Assembly: GCF_905171775.1 (NCBI RefSeq)
Contig: NC_053491.1
Location: 131,769,983 to 131,833,982 of the forward strand
Origin: Rana temporaria
Taxonomy: Eukaryota; Chordata; Amphibia; Anura; Ranidae
Reading direction: 5' to 3'
Length of the DNA: 64,000 nt
The notes beneath the pieces were generated by a model. It did no database searches and was not told the origin of the DNA. It worked only from the letters and a program-made list of their open reading frames with translations. The translations under genes and the position numbers were made by a program. This document shows, piece after piece, positions 21,945 to 32,663 of this stretch. Position 1 is the first letter of the stretch. Every line of letters starts with the position of its first letter.

Positions 21945-23086
21945 ATGCCAGGGGCAGCCATGGTCATAGCACTACTGCGTCCACGGGCACAGAGGAGGGC
22001 ACAGGAGAGGATATACCGAACGCGCATGAACGTCCTTGGCATAGGGGAATCGGAGGTGTATCGCATCTTCAGATTCAGCCCTGATGCCATCCTGGAATTA
22101 GCCACAGCCCTGCATGATGAAATCACCAGCCAGACAGAACGCTCACATGCAGTGCAGCCACTGGTCAAGGTACTGGCAACACTCCATTTCCTCGCCAGTG
22201 GATCTTTCCAACGTACAAGTGGAGTCGTGTCTGGGATGTCAGAATCCACCATGAGCAGATGTGCGCACCAGGTTGTCCCCACAATCCTCACATGCATGTC
22301 CCACCACATCATCAAACCCACCCATGAGCACCTGCGGCAGAAGGCAATGCAGGATTTTTACAGAATTTCCGGATTCCCACGCACCGTCGGGGCCATTGAT
22401 TGCACACATGTGGCACTACGCCCCCCCGTGCCACAGAGCACATATACCGTAATCGTAAGCAGTGGCATTTCATCAACGTACAGGTGATAGCAGATGCCCA
22501 ATGCCTCATATGGCACGTCCGTGCCAAACCCCCCCACCCGGGGCCAGCCACGACAGCTACATATACCGTCAAAGCAACATCCCAACAGGATTCGAACAGA
22601 ACGTGTACAGGGACAGCTGGCTGGTTGGTGAGTGACATGGGTGTCCGACCCCATGATGCAGACATCACGAGGGGCACATGCACAACTAACATCCTCCTGT
22701 CTTTTCCCTTCCAGGTCACTCGGCATATGCACTTGGGCCCCATCTTCTGACTCCATACCAAAATCCCCAAACCAGAGGCCAGAGAAGATACAATGCTGCA
22801 CACATACGCACCCGTGCAGTGGTGGAGTGCACATGTGGCATCCTGAAGTCCCATTTCCGATGCCTGGATAAGTCCGGGGGCCCTGTTGTATTCCCCAAAC
22901 TTTGTGTGCCAGATCATCGGTGCATGTTGCGTGCTGCACAACTATGCCATGAGAAAGGGCCTGGAGATTGACATATGTGATGACCTGACCCCTGAGCCAC
23001 ACAGTCCCCCCCTGCCCAAGGCTACCCCGTCTGCTGAGGGAACAGCAGTCAGGAGTTGCCTCGTGGAACGCATCTTTGCATGTTAA
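21945..23086 (+). pseudogene. HARBI1-like Harbinger transposase pseudogene 2
   Basis: Nuclease of the DDE class for PIF/Harbinger transposition. From ATG 21945, exon 1 has YRTRMNVLGIGESEVYRIFR, an ATLHFLASGSFQR block, SGMSESTMSRCAHQV and FPRTVGAIDCTHVAL (first Asp codon 22398-22400). After a small frameshift near 22430 come HIYRNRKQWHFINVQV and IADAQC (second Asp 22493-22495), another shift near 22530, then a donor near GGTGAGT at 22627. The acceptor CCTTCCAG at 22714 leads to GHSAYALGPHLLTPYQNP, VVECTCGILKS (Glu 22825-22827), and after a shift near 22878, CQIIGACCVLHNYAMRKG, ending at TAA 23084-23086. At least three one- or two-base shifts; no in-frame stops otherwise. Less damaged than pseudogene 1, and from a different subfamily. 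Confidence 0.88.
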
Positions 23087-23529
23087 ACACACACATTCAT
23101 CATGGCACACGGACAATGCACGCATGCACACTGTGGTCCCTAGCTCACACACACACCACCTTGGTTTAGCCCAAGTCCACTGCGCGAAACTTGGGAGCAG
23201 CAATGCCACACCAAGGCCCCAATGATGTTGCTGTCCATTCATACCACATTCACACGGTCGTGGGGATAACCTCTCCCTGACGATCCAAGGTGACATGCCT
23301 TGCTGGCAGGAATGTCACACACACATACTCACACACCAGTCACACTGTAGCATCACCGGGCAAATCCTGCCCCTGCAAACTGGTGTCCAGTCACCACTTC
23401 TGCACTCCTGACCGTGTGCATTGACTAAAAAAAAAAAATAGGGATCATGCCCACGGCACATACATCTGTGCATGTCAAAAATAAAAATAATAAAGCTCAT
23501 ACTCTGAGCTGCACTCGTCCAGAGGAGAG

Positions 23530-24450
23530 TCATTTGCCCTCTCGTGGGCCAGGCCTCGTGCCAAAGTTTTGGCTTCTCAATTGTCTTGGCGACGACTCGG
23601 GTGGGGGGGGGGGTGTTGCATCATGAGGAGGTTCATCCCCTGGCCTGTCGCTCCGGGAGCTGATGGCAGATGTTGCCTGCATCCCCTCCAAGGCAACGGC
23701 AATGCGTGTTAGGACGCTATTGGTCTCTGTCTGCATCTGCAGCTACTAGGCGTTGGTCTGGCGCTGTAGGCGCCTGTTCTGGCGACCCTTCATCTGGAAG
23801 GCGGTAGTGTTGGCCTGCACAATCTCCCCCAGGCTCTTCACCTACGCCAGGATCCCTGTTGCTGTGGCCTGCAGCTCCACAATAGCCGCGGTGTGCCGGT
23901 CCTGGGTGGCCTGCACGTCTCCAGATCCCTGGTCCACAGATGTCGAGGGACTCCCTGCTACCATGTGGTGATGCATTGCATCGAGGGTCTGGGTTTGGTC
24001 ACAGAGGCTTGTGGCCATGGCTGCACAGTTCGCGTTCACATCCTGCAGGCAGTGCGATATGGCCAGGGTATGTGCAGCCTGTTGGGTGCGGCACTGCTGC
24101 ATAGCGGCTGCGGTGCCCTGCACAGCCACTGTGCACTCAGCCTGGGTCTTTGCTGAGGACCCAACAAAGGAGGCCAGGCTGTCAGCCACTCGGTGCAGGT
24201 CACAGGCAATATCTGCCATGTGGCACGTCTGGCGGGCCTGTTCCCTCTCAAGCCCTTCTTGGTGGGATCCTGCTACACCCCTAGTCTTGCCCAGAGCCTT
24301 CCTAGGATAAGTAGCCGGTTGTGTCTGTCTGGACGGGGTAGCCCTTGAGGGGGTTCCCCTGGACGGGGTAGCCCTTGAGGGGCTTCCCCTGGATGGGGTA
24401 GCCCTTGAGGGGGTTCCCCTGTCAAGGCAGTCATAGCTATTGTGGGATTT
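23530..24450 (-). pseudogene. Probable Harbinger companion (Myb/SANT-like) protein, C-terminal remnant
   Basis: On the minus strand, a frame at 24219-23842 (MADIACDLHRVADSLASFVG, then many Ala, Gln and His) and one at 23736-23530 (QTETNSVLTRIAVALEGMQA, then Pro-rich and Arg-rich tail) are separated by two stops and look like the helical C-terminal half of the second Harbinger protein. The 30-bp repeat at 24332-24421 encodes ten-residue repeats (PLKGYPVQGN) in one reading frame just upstream. The Myb-type DNA-binding domain is not visible, having been lost or cut off. The assignment rests on position, orientation and composition, so it is inference. Confidence 0.5.
24332..24421 (+). repeat. 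30-bp minisatellite, three copies
   Basis: Three near-identical 30-bp units each containing GGGGTAGCCCTTGAGGGG. The length is a multiple of three. Confidence 0.92.
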
Positions 24451-24498
24451 TTTCCCTAAATGGCAACAGTTCTGAAATGAGTGTCCTGCTGAACTAAT

Positions 24499-24830
24499 GC
24501 CTCATACACACGATCGGAATTTCCGATGAAAAAAGTCAGACAGAATTTTTTCATCTGTGTTTCTCATCCCTGCAAATTAGTGTTAGATTGTCAGCCGCAG
24601 TATGCAGTCCCATTATAAGTCGTTGATCCCCCCATTAGTAGTATTAAAACAAATTAAATACCAGTATATATATATATATATCAAAGTTTGTAGGCACTAC
24701 AACAGTCAACGTTTCAGATCTTCCCCTCAGATTTACAGCGACTGCACTTCCAAGTTAACTCTGAGTGCAATTTCAAGTGCACTTTGCGCTTGTAGTGCAA
24801 AGTGGATTTGCCTTTCGTAAATAACCCCCT
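24499..24830. mobile_element. Truncated MITE and foldback-repeat fragment
   Basis: ATGCCTCATACACACGATCG at 24499 is a left terminus of the ACACG class; its right terminus is missing. It is followed by a (TA) microsatellite at 24664-24682 and, from 24727, the right half of the AGTGCACTT foldback repeat seen whole at 18505. Confidence 0.6.
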
Positions 24831-25727
24831 ATGTGTTTACAAACACACACTGGACAAAGGCTGCTGGGATCTCTGAATTTTTATAGGGAGAAATATGGCA
24901 CGTAAGTAAACAACTGTGATTTGCTGTTCTAAACCACCTGACCACAGCATGGGAGCCAGAAAATACATTGTTGTTGGTAATTGGTTGCATTTGTTTGTCA
25001 ATTTCTGAAACTGTGAATGATCTAGGTTTGGGTAAACCCAAACATGAAGCTCATTCCTATTTATAACCAATAAAACTCATTCCCCATAATCACTTTACTT
25101 AATCCATAGCCAATGGTCAGCTCCATGAATGTTATTTTTTGTTTTTCATTTTCATTTTTATTGTCCTTTGGATTCTCTGTGAAAATTGTTAAATGCATAT
25201 TTAAAATGTTGTTAAAATACCACACACTTTAAAAAAACAGCATAGTTGCATGACATATACTAACATTTTCCTGCATACTTATGTGTTTAGAGAACATCAT
25301 ATAATTGTGCACTCTCCTCTTTAATCAACAGTCTATTCATTCTTTTGATTCATCTTCATAATTGTAGAAGTGGTTTCCTGTGAATCTTTAATTCAAGAGC
25401 CATGGTTAAGATGATGAGATGCTTGGCTCAAGGTATAGGCAATTTTATCTGCTAGGTGCTGTTAAATTTTAGAGTAAAACTGGTAAATAAATATAACATA
25501 TGTACTAGTATGTACAGTACTAGAATGCATGAGAGAAAAATATAAAGCTGCTTACTCAAATTACTGTATCATCAGAACAAGCACAAATAACGGGGGTCTA
25601 TTAACAAAGCACAATATTCTGTTTCAACTGAAAAACAGTTGTTAAAGGAAGCTGATTAAAAGAAAAAATGATGAATCATACCATATGATAAAAAAAAGTG
25701 TGTTTTTGTTACTAGTAGAAAAAGTAA
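24831..25727. other. No gene recognised
   Basis: AT-rich, non-repetitive in this window; no frame with recognisable motif. Confidence 0.5.
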
Positions 25728-26142
25728 AGCCTCGTACACACGATAGGTTAACCATAGGACAACGGTCTGAAGGACCGTTGTCATAGGTTAACCGATGAAG
25801 CTGACTGATGATCCATTACGCCTACACACCATAGGTTAACTAACCGATCGTGTCAGAATGCGGTGACGTAAAACACGACGTGCTGAAAAAAAATAATTTT
25901 AATGCTTCCAAGCATGTGTCGACTTGATTCTGAGCATGCGTGGATTTTTAACCGATTGTTGTGCATACTAACAATCGGTTTTGACCTATTGGTTAGCAAT
26001 CCATCGGTTAAATTTTAAAGCAAGTTGGCTTTTTTAACCGAAGGTTAAATAACCTATGGTGCCCACACACGATCGGTTTTGACCGATGAAAACGGTCCAT
26101 CAGACCGTTATCCTCTGGTTAACCGATCGTGTGTACTAGGCC
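25728..26142. mobile_element. Inverted-repeat MITE with TAA duplication
   Basis: Left AGCCTCGTACACACGAT, right complement ATCGTGTGTACTAGGCC, with TAA on both sides (25725-25727 and 26143-26145). The interior has GGTTAACCGATG and GACGTAAAACACGACG type blocks shared with 28574, 50204 and 56787: one subfamily. Non-coding. Confidence 0.88.
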
Positions 26143-26145
26143 TAA

Positions 26146-27540
26146 TACTAGAAGTAAAAAAATTACTTTAAAGCTCAGAGTTAAAGATTTATAAAATTGT
26201 AGCAGTAAGAACAAGTCATTTATTTTTTTCTTATCTATTTTCCTTTATTTTATTTTTTACACTGTTCTTTTTTTTTTTAATGTGTCATTTTTATTCCTAT
26301 TGCAAGGCATGTAAACATCCCTCGTAATAGAAAACAAGCATGACAGGACCTCCTAAATATGAGATCTAGGGTCAAAAAGTCCTCAGATCTCAAATTTACA
26401 CAAAAATGCAATAAAAAGAAGAAATATGTGATTTAAAAAAAGTTCCTTTAAGAGCTATGGACGGAAGTAACGTTTTGACGTCACTTCTGCCCTGCAATGG
26501 TATGGAGCTGGGTAGGGGCCATCTTCCCCTCACTCAGCTCCATATCACAGAGGGGACAAGACCGGATCGCCTCCGCCGCTGCTGGTGGCTCCGGGAAAGC
26601 GGCAGAGGGCACCGGAGAGTGGTGGGAGGGGGCCCTCTCCCGCTACAGATAAAAGTGATCTTGCTGCAAATCCACCACAGAAGACCACCTTTATCTGAAA
26701 CCGGACCGCTCACTGAAGAAGAGAATACCAGGATTATGGCAGCTTACTTCTTCCATAACAATGATATTCCTCTTCAAAGTGCTGACGTATATCATGGTGA
26801 GCCGGTCCAGAGTGGTTAAGTGGGATAATCTTCTGGGGCTGAAGTGGTTACACTACAGTATCAATGCCTACAATCCCCTGGGTAAACCACTAAGGAAAAG
26901 GGGTGCAAGTTCTGTCAAGGTAGAGGTCCAAGAAGCAAGGTGATATGCTTCAAGGGTAGCCCCCTTTGTAAAGCACTGTCATTGTCACTTCAGTCCATGG
27001 TTTATGTCCATTATTGCAGCTTATGGATCAAGCATATCTCCTCCAGCTTGTCAACAGCCTGTTATGTTATACACATTTACAATGCATTACTCTATTTCTA
27101 CCTTTATTATTTTTTGTGTTGGATTGATCTCATTGGGTACTATCGTACTATCGCACTTTGTAATAAACTAACTACCACCGCCCCCCCACATTTTTACCCA
27201 ATTTCTTAAACATTGGAAAATACATTGTATCTCATACACTACAAATTTGTTTGAGGGCAATTCAAGGCCTAGGGTTTTGAGCACTATTCTATGAAGTCCT
27301 CTCTCATATAATGAAGTAACATTAATATACTTCTTGTCAGTCTCTATGGAACCCTATGTCTGTACCCCATTAGGGCTAACAACCTGGCTTCCACAAGGAA
27401 AGAGAGAAATTACAAGAAACCCTTTACTGAGTCACTCACTTCAAGTGTGGGACCTGGCAGAATGTAATGTAATTCACTTCCAAACCCTTGCTCTCAATTA
27501 CAGGCAATTCCCTGTTGTTGGCATAATTAATCTCATTCAA
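26146..27540. other. No gene; a possible TTAA-type repeat at its centre
   Basis: From about 26445 to 26817 the sequence is GC-rich and ends in CCAGAGTGGTTAAG, like the right ends of the piggyBac-type elements here, so it may be an internally rearranged member; the left end is not clear. The rest is AT-rich. The open frame at 26457-26819 has no recognisable domain. Confidence 0.4.
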
Positions 27541-27542
27541 TC

Positions 27543-28055
27543 TCAGTCAAGTTCCTCCATCCCAAACTTGCTCATCCATGTCTTTTTGGACCTTTCTTTG
27601 GGCACTGGTGCACAGTCATTTTGGAACAGCAAGGGGCCATCCCCAAACTGTTCCCAAAAAGTTGGGATCATGAACTTGTCTTGGTATGCTGATGCCTTAA
27701 GAGTTCCCTTCACTGCAACTAAGGGGCCAAGCCAAACCCCTGAAAAACAAGCCCACGCCATAATTTCCCCTCCACCAAATGATTTGGACCAGTGCACAAA
27801 GCAAGGCCCATGACCTCAACCCAATAGAACACATTTGCGATGAATTAGAGCAGAGACTGCGACCCAGATCTTCTCATGCAACATCATTGCCTGACCTCAC
27901 AGATGTGCTTCTGACAGAACAGTCAAACATTCCAATAGACACACTCCTAAACCTTGTGGACAGCCTTCCCAGAAGAGTTGAAGCTGTTATTGCTGGGATG
28001 CCATTAAAGTTCATGTGTGTGTAAAGTCAATACTTTTGACAATATAGTGTAGTTT
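27543..28055. pseudogene. Rearranged Tc1 transposase remnant with inverted middle
   Basis: The minus strand at 27797-27543 encodes GGGEIMAWACFSGVWLGPL, KASAYQDKFMIPTFWEQFGD and FQNDCAPVPKERSKKTWMS, the central part of a Tc1 transposase. The plus strand from 27789 encodes PVHKAR, then HDLNPIEHICDELEQRLRP and LLNLVDSLPRRVEAVIA, the C-terminal part with the catalytic region, followed by the terminus TACTTTTGACAATATAGTG. So the two halves lie in opposite orientation, and CAPV-type sequence occurs at both edges. The copy is dead. It shares its 3' end with the fragments at 17472 and 21512. Confidence 0.85.
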
Positions 28056-28573
28056 AATATTGCTCATTCCCAGTTGTGTATTTTGGTTTTGTGCTGCCAA
28101 GACTAAAATTGGGCATCCATCTAAATGTGTCCCACTCCTTCCTGTTTAAGATCCATCCCTTCATCTGTAAATACCACCCCTTCCTATTTAGGACCTACCT
28201 CTTCATATTCAAGCTCCAACCATTTGGTGTCGTCAACTGTGAGGACTCTCAGGTGGCTATGTGGGGTCTCTGGTGGCCATGGCCATATAACCAAAAACAT
28301 AAATGCATTTTATTGGGATTTTATGTGATAGACCAACACAAAGTGGCACATAATTGTGAAGTGGAAGGAAAATGATTAATGGTTTTGAACATTTTTTGCA
28401 AATAAATATCTGAAAAGTGTGCTGTGCATTTGTATTCAGCCCCCTTTTCTCTAATACCCCTAATGAAAACCTAGTGGAACTAATTGCCTCCAGAAGTCAC
28501 CTAATTAGTAAATAGAGTCCACCTGTGTGTATTTTAATCTCAGTATAAATACAGCAGTTCTGCGAAGCCCTTA

Positions 28574-28993
28574 GGCTGCGTACACACGGTTGGTCCAAAC
28601 TGATGAAAACGGACTGAAGGACCTTTTCATCGGTCCAAACCGATCGTGTGTGGGCCCCCATCGATCAGTTATACTTTGGTCAAAAATGTTAGAACTTGCT
28701 TTAAAATTGAACCGATGGATATCTAACCGATAGGTCAAAACCGATGGTTAGTACGCAAAAGCATCGGTTAAAAAACCCACGCATGCTCAGAATCAAGTCC
28801 ACGCATGCTTGGAAGCATTGAACTTTATTTTCTCTGCACATTGTTGTGTTTTACGTCACCGCGTTGGACTCGATCGTTTTTTTAACTGATGGTGTGTAGG
28901 CACATCAGACCATCAGTCAGCTTCATCGGTTAACCGATGAGAACAGTCCTTTGGACCGTTTTCATCGGATGGACTGATCGTGTGTACAGGGCT
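28574..28993. mobile_element. MITE inserted in Tc1, TTA duplication
   Basis: GGCTGCGTACACACGGTTGG at the left and CGTGTGTACAGGGCT at the right are flanked by TTA at 28571-28573 and 28994-28996. Removing the element joins GCGAAGCCC to TTAGAGGTTTG, which is the normal Tc1 leader. It belongs to the 25728/50204/56787 subfamily. Confidence 0.92.
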
Positions 28994-29118
28994 TTAGAGG
29001 TTTGTTAGAGATTCTTAGTGAACAAACAGCATCATAAAGGCCAATGAACACACCAGACAGGTCAGGGATACAGTTGTGGAGAAGTGTAAAGCAGGGTTAG
29101 GTTATAAAAAAAATAGCT

Positions 29119-29447
29119 TTGAACATCACTCGGAGCACTGTTCAATCCATTATCAGAAAATGGATAGAGTATAGCACAAGTTTAAACCTACCAAGACATG
29201 GCCGTCCACCTAAACTGACAGACCAGGCATGGAGAGCAGCCAAGAGGCCCATGGTAACTTTGCAGGAGCTGCAGGGATCCACAGCTCAGGTGGGTGAATC
29301 TGTCCGCAGGACAACTATTAGTTGTACACTCCACAAATCTGGCCTTTATAATAGAGTGGCAGGAAAAAAGCCATTGTTGAAAGAAAGCCATAAGAAAGTC
29401 CAGTTTGCTTTTTGCGAGAAGCCATGTGGGGGACACAGCAAAGATGT
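29119..29447 (+). pseudogene. Tc1 transposase N-terminal part
   Basis: The frame encodes the paired-like DNA-binding region: NITRSTVQSIIRKWIEYST, LPRHGRPPKLTDQAWRAA (a GRPPK hook between helix-turn-helix units), RRTTISCTLHKSGLYNRVAG and KPLLKESHKKVQFAF. There is no good ATG in place; the start lies in diverged sequence. At GGACACAGCAAAGATGTG the frame runs into an unrelated repeat, so the DDE catalytic domain is absent. Dead copy. Confidence 0.88.
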
Positions 29448-30067
29448 GGTAGACAGTGGAAGAAAATGGATGGTTGGCACTCAGGATGACATCCAAAATA
29501 GTATAGAATTCCTTTATTAAATACATGTACGTTTTGGATGTTAGTCCTTAGTCATGACATAAATAGTATATATAAAAGTCACATGATTAACCAACAGGTG
29601 AATTAAAAAATGCAAAAGGTAAAACCCGGCACGATTCGTGCAATGGAACACATCAGAAAAAGTAGACACATGAAAAACCGGGGCATATAAAAAAATGACC
29701 CACAATAGCATGCGTAGTTTGTATTTTTTCCAAAATGGAACATCATAAAGATAGTAGGTGCTACAATCAGGCGGCTGCCGCGACGGACCAATCCCCCGCT
29801 GTTGCTGCCCAGGGACGCCGTGGCAGCTCCTAACTGCATCGAAACCTAGGTCCCGAATCTCCCTCTGCGCCATCCAATGCCGGTCCAGCTCATTGCTGTG
29901 ACCTCTCATTCTAACAGTCTGTGATGCCCCCCACTCCCCCGGCTGCAGCCAAAATCCTCTCTATACCACAAAAAAGAAAAAGAGGACATATCCCCCCTGT
30001 GTACCTCTCTTTCTGGCTTTGGGATTCAAACTGTCATATTAATGTTCCGAGATGCGTGTGTGCGTAA
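29448..30067 (-). repeat. Retro-type repeat with a GACTAAGGACTAA..AACG box
   Basis: Read on the minus strand, a unique GC-rich 5' part is followed by GACTAAGGACTAACATCC and AAAACG, then AATAAAGGAATTC and the end near 29490. The layout (an AACG box, then an AATAAA-like signal some tens of bases later) is the same as in the palindrome arms at 53488-54958 and the flank at 54973-55060. It replaces the catalytic portion of the Tc1 element. I do not recognise a named family; its left and right bounds are approximate. Confidence 0.55.
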
Positions 30068-30603
30068 AGGCTCTTCATTCAATCTGACAGAGCATGAGCT
30101 ATTTTGCAAAGAAGAATGGGCAAAAATGTCACTCTCTAGATGTGCAAAGCTGGTAGTGCATTGAAAGGTGGTTCTACAAAGTATTCACTCAGGGGGCTGA
30201 ATACAAATGCACGCAACATGTTTTTGTTTGTAACATGACAAAATTTGGAAAATTTCAAGGGGTAGAAATACTTTTTAAAGGCACTGTAACTTTATGGAAT
30301 TGTAGAGGTTTGAAGTTTCCATTGCAGCCCACCCTGTGAGAACTCCCCCACCAAAAAAATATTAAAAATACTAGTGACTCTTTGCAACCTCTCCATCTGC
30401 AGCCTTTGTCTTGGGTGACACCAATAACTGACCATGTTTAAAAGAAAATAATCAAATAAAACAAAAAAGGAAATCAATATATAGATGCTCTTTTTTTTGC
30501 AAAAGTAAAGTGCAAGATATTTTACTGTACAGTCTCTATAAAACAATTTATATGTACAAATTTTGAATTCAGTGCCCTTCAAAAAGTAGAACACCCCCTT
30601 TAA

Positions 30604-31489
30604 CCACTTTCCGCTTTCCATATAGCAATATGATGTCAGTAAAGTGGTTTAGTTGCCCTGATTGGACGTCCAGGGCTGCTGTTAGAAATCACGGGGCCCC
30701 GTACAGCCTACCTGGCAAGGCCCCCCTCAAATATATCAAAACAAGATTTTAACTTAAAATATACTAAAATAATTCTTAGCATAGACAAAGATAACAGAGA
30801 ATCTGTGTGAATTAGCCCCTTTTTAAATAGTTTTTTACATTTTTGAACAAAAACAAAAATATTTAAATGTTTTGAAAAAAAATATTTTACAATTTTTACA
30901 AAATATTTGTTTTACAATTTTGTTTTCAAGAATTTTATTACATTTTACAGTGGATTAAAACAATACAGGGTTACAATTTTTTTTTAATTGGACAGGGAAG
31001 CCGGCAGCTGTGTCTGTGTCTCTCCGAACTAGGAAGTGCCGGTTAATGGCTTTCCTCAGTTTGCGCTGACAAGGAGAGCTGATAGGCAGCTCTCCCTGTC
31101 AGAGAGGGTGTTTGTGCTGATCAGCACATTGATTATCAGCGCAGCCCCATCAGATGTGCCCATCGGCTGCAAATCCCTTCCCATCAGCTGCCAGCCTGTG
31201 CCCCATAAAGAGTGCCTGTCAGTGCCTATCAGTGCCTATCAGTGCCGCCTATCAGTGCCACTAGTGCCACCTATCAGTGCCTATCAGTGCCTATCAGTGC
31301 CTAATGAGTATTTTTTGTTTGTTTAGCAAAAAATGAAAACCCCAGTGGTGATCAAATAGCACCAAAAGAATGCTTTTTGTTTGGGTACAGTGTTGCATAA
31401 CCGCACAATTGCCATTCAAAGTGTGACAGTGCTGAAAGCTGAAAATTGTCCTGGACAGGAAGGGGTTAAAGTGCCTAGTATTGAAGTGG
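30604..31489. mobile_element. Non-autonomous piggyBac-type element
   Basis: TTAA at 30600-30603 and 31490-31493; ends CCACTTTCCGC and CCACTTCAATAC (right, complemented). Its last 170 bp (from AAAAAATGAAAACCCCAG) are clearly homologous to the right 200 bp of the 6.1-kb piggyBac. It also holds a short CAGTGCCTAT array at 31205-31310. No transposase. It is probably moved by an enzyme of the 2924-9017 type. Confidence 0.88.
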
Positions 31490-31513
31490 TTAAACTCCCC
31501 CGTACCATCAATT

Positions 31514-32663
31514 TCAAAGAGGTGGTCCCCCTGTTAGAAAGCCACTATGGCACGAGACCAGGCACCCAGGCTGGACAGTGCCTGTTTGCCACACAGGAGC
31601 CTGTTGAGGCTTTGCTCGAAGTCCGCCTGCCTGCCTATGAGTCTGGTGAAGCCCAAGCCAAAGATGCAGATGAGGTTGAAGATGTTTAACGGGGTGTTGC
31701 TGCAACGGTTTCTGAGAGTTTTTGTGGGAAGCCAGATGTGGGCAGTAGTCCTTGTATCTGCCCCTCTTACAGGACACAAAGTGGGGCTCCAGGTCATTGT
31801 CTTCCACCTCACCACCCAGAATCTGTAGCTGTACCCCGACAGGGGGGATCCTGTGCATGGCCAGCAGTGGGGAAGGCACAGCAACATCGGTGGCTGCAGA
31901 GGGGAGTGCAAGGGATGCTGTGCCTTGGCATGGGCATAGGGAAGCACAGTAGTGCTGGTGGAGGTATTTGTTCCCCGTGGTGGTGGTGACAATGTGAGTG
32001 TCTGAGGCCAACATGGTGGACTGAAAGCAGTGTGCTGACCTGATCCCTTCCTCCTCCTGCTGACAGCAGCCCTTGGGGGGAAGGTGCCTGCCAGGTGCAC
32101 CAACTCCTTGGCTTGGTGTGGAGTTTGCCCGCTCCAACGGCTCCTCCAGTCCGGGTTCAATGAGCTCAGTGCTGGTCTGGATCCAGAGCAGCTGGTGGCT
32201 CATCTCGTCCTCTCCTTGCTTGCGGATCTGTAGAGGGTGGCGCCGCCCCCCTGAAAAATGCCGCCCAAGGCAAACGCCTTATTTGCCTTGGGTCAAATAC
32301 ACCCCTGCTTATTCCCACCTCATTGCAGCTCACCATTCTGGTTGCCAGGTTTTGCACATGATGTTGCACATGGTGATGATCCAGTGCTGCTGGTTCAGCT
32401 ACCACAGTAGGGCTGATGTGAAGATCTGGTGCATGGGTGTATGGCATATCAGTGGTTGGCAAACAGCTTATGTTGCCACTGTATTTCAATGAGGTGAACA
32501 CATCATAGGTATGAACACTTACATTGGCTACACCATCCTCTGTCCTGCCACAAGTTGAAAGTCGTAAAATTAGCAGTTTTACCAAGCTGACACTGAGATG
32601 CTGGGCATGGAGTTGTTTAAAAGATATTACATTATTCCACTCCATCAGTTGTTGAAGAAACAA
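31514..32663 (-). other. Unrecognised long minus-strand open frames
   Basis: Three overlapping minus-strand frames of 165 to 229 residues (32663-32166, 32203-31514, 32160-31534) lie in a GC-rich island. Their translations are rich in Gln, His and Pro, and I see no domain. They may be decayed pieces of a DNA transposon companion gene or chance frames. An interspersed AAGGCAAACGCCTTATTTGC palindrome lies near 32267-32287. Confidence 0.25.

Larger units (their letters stand above)
21573..24498 (+). mobile_element. PIF/Harbinger element 2, decayed
   Basis: The segment holds a forward HARBI1-like pseudogene (21945-23086) and a reverse-strand companion-protein remnant (23530-24450) meeting tail to tail, a common Harbinger layout. 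Codon-like GC content is clearly higher than the AT-rich flanks. Terminal inverted repeats could not be fixed; the right side is interrupted by a short element at 24499. The bounds given are approximate. Confidence 0.65.
28289..30288 (+). mobile_element. Tc1 element, gutted and twice interrupted
   Basis: The left untranslated part (AACCAAAAACATAAATGCAT onward) and the right end (CTTTTTAAAGGCACTGTA, ending 30288) match the inverted ends seen in the fragment at 37079-37352. Within lie the N-terminal transposase at 29119-29447, a MITE at 28574-28993 and an unrelated repeat at 29448-30067 where the catalytic part should be. After 30068, AATCTGACAGAGCATGAGCT through GGTGGTTCTACAAAGTATT resumes the Tc1 sequence. 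Confidence 0.85.

Noticed and set aside
21532..23296. Several minus-strand frames up to 312 codons opposite Harbinger pseudogene 2
   Set aside because: They are antisense shadows of the transposase frame, which explains the conserved motifs on the plus strand.
26457..26819. A 120-codon frame with ATG
   Set aside because: It lies in a repeat-like segment ending in a TTAA-type terminus, and has no recognisable domain.
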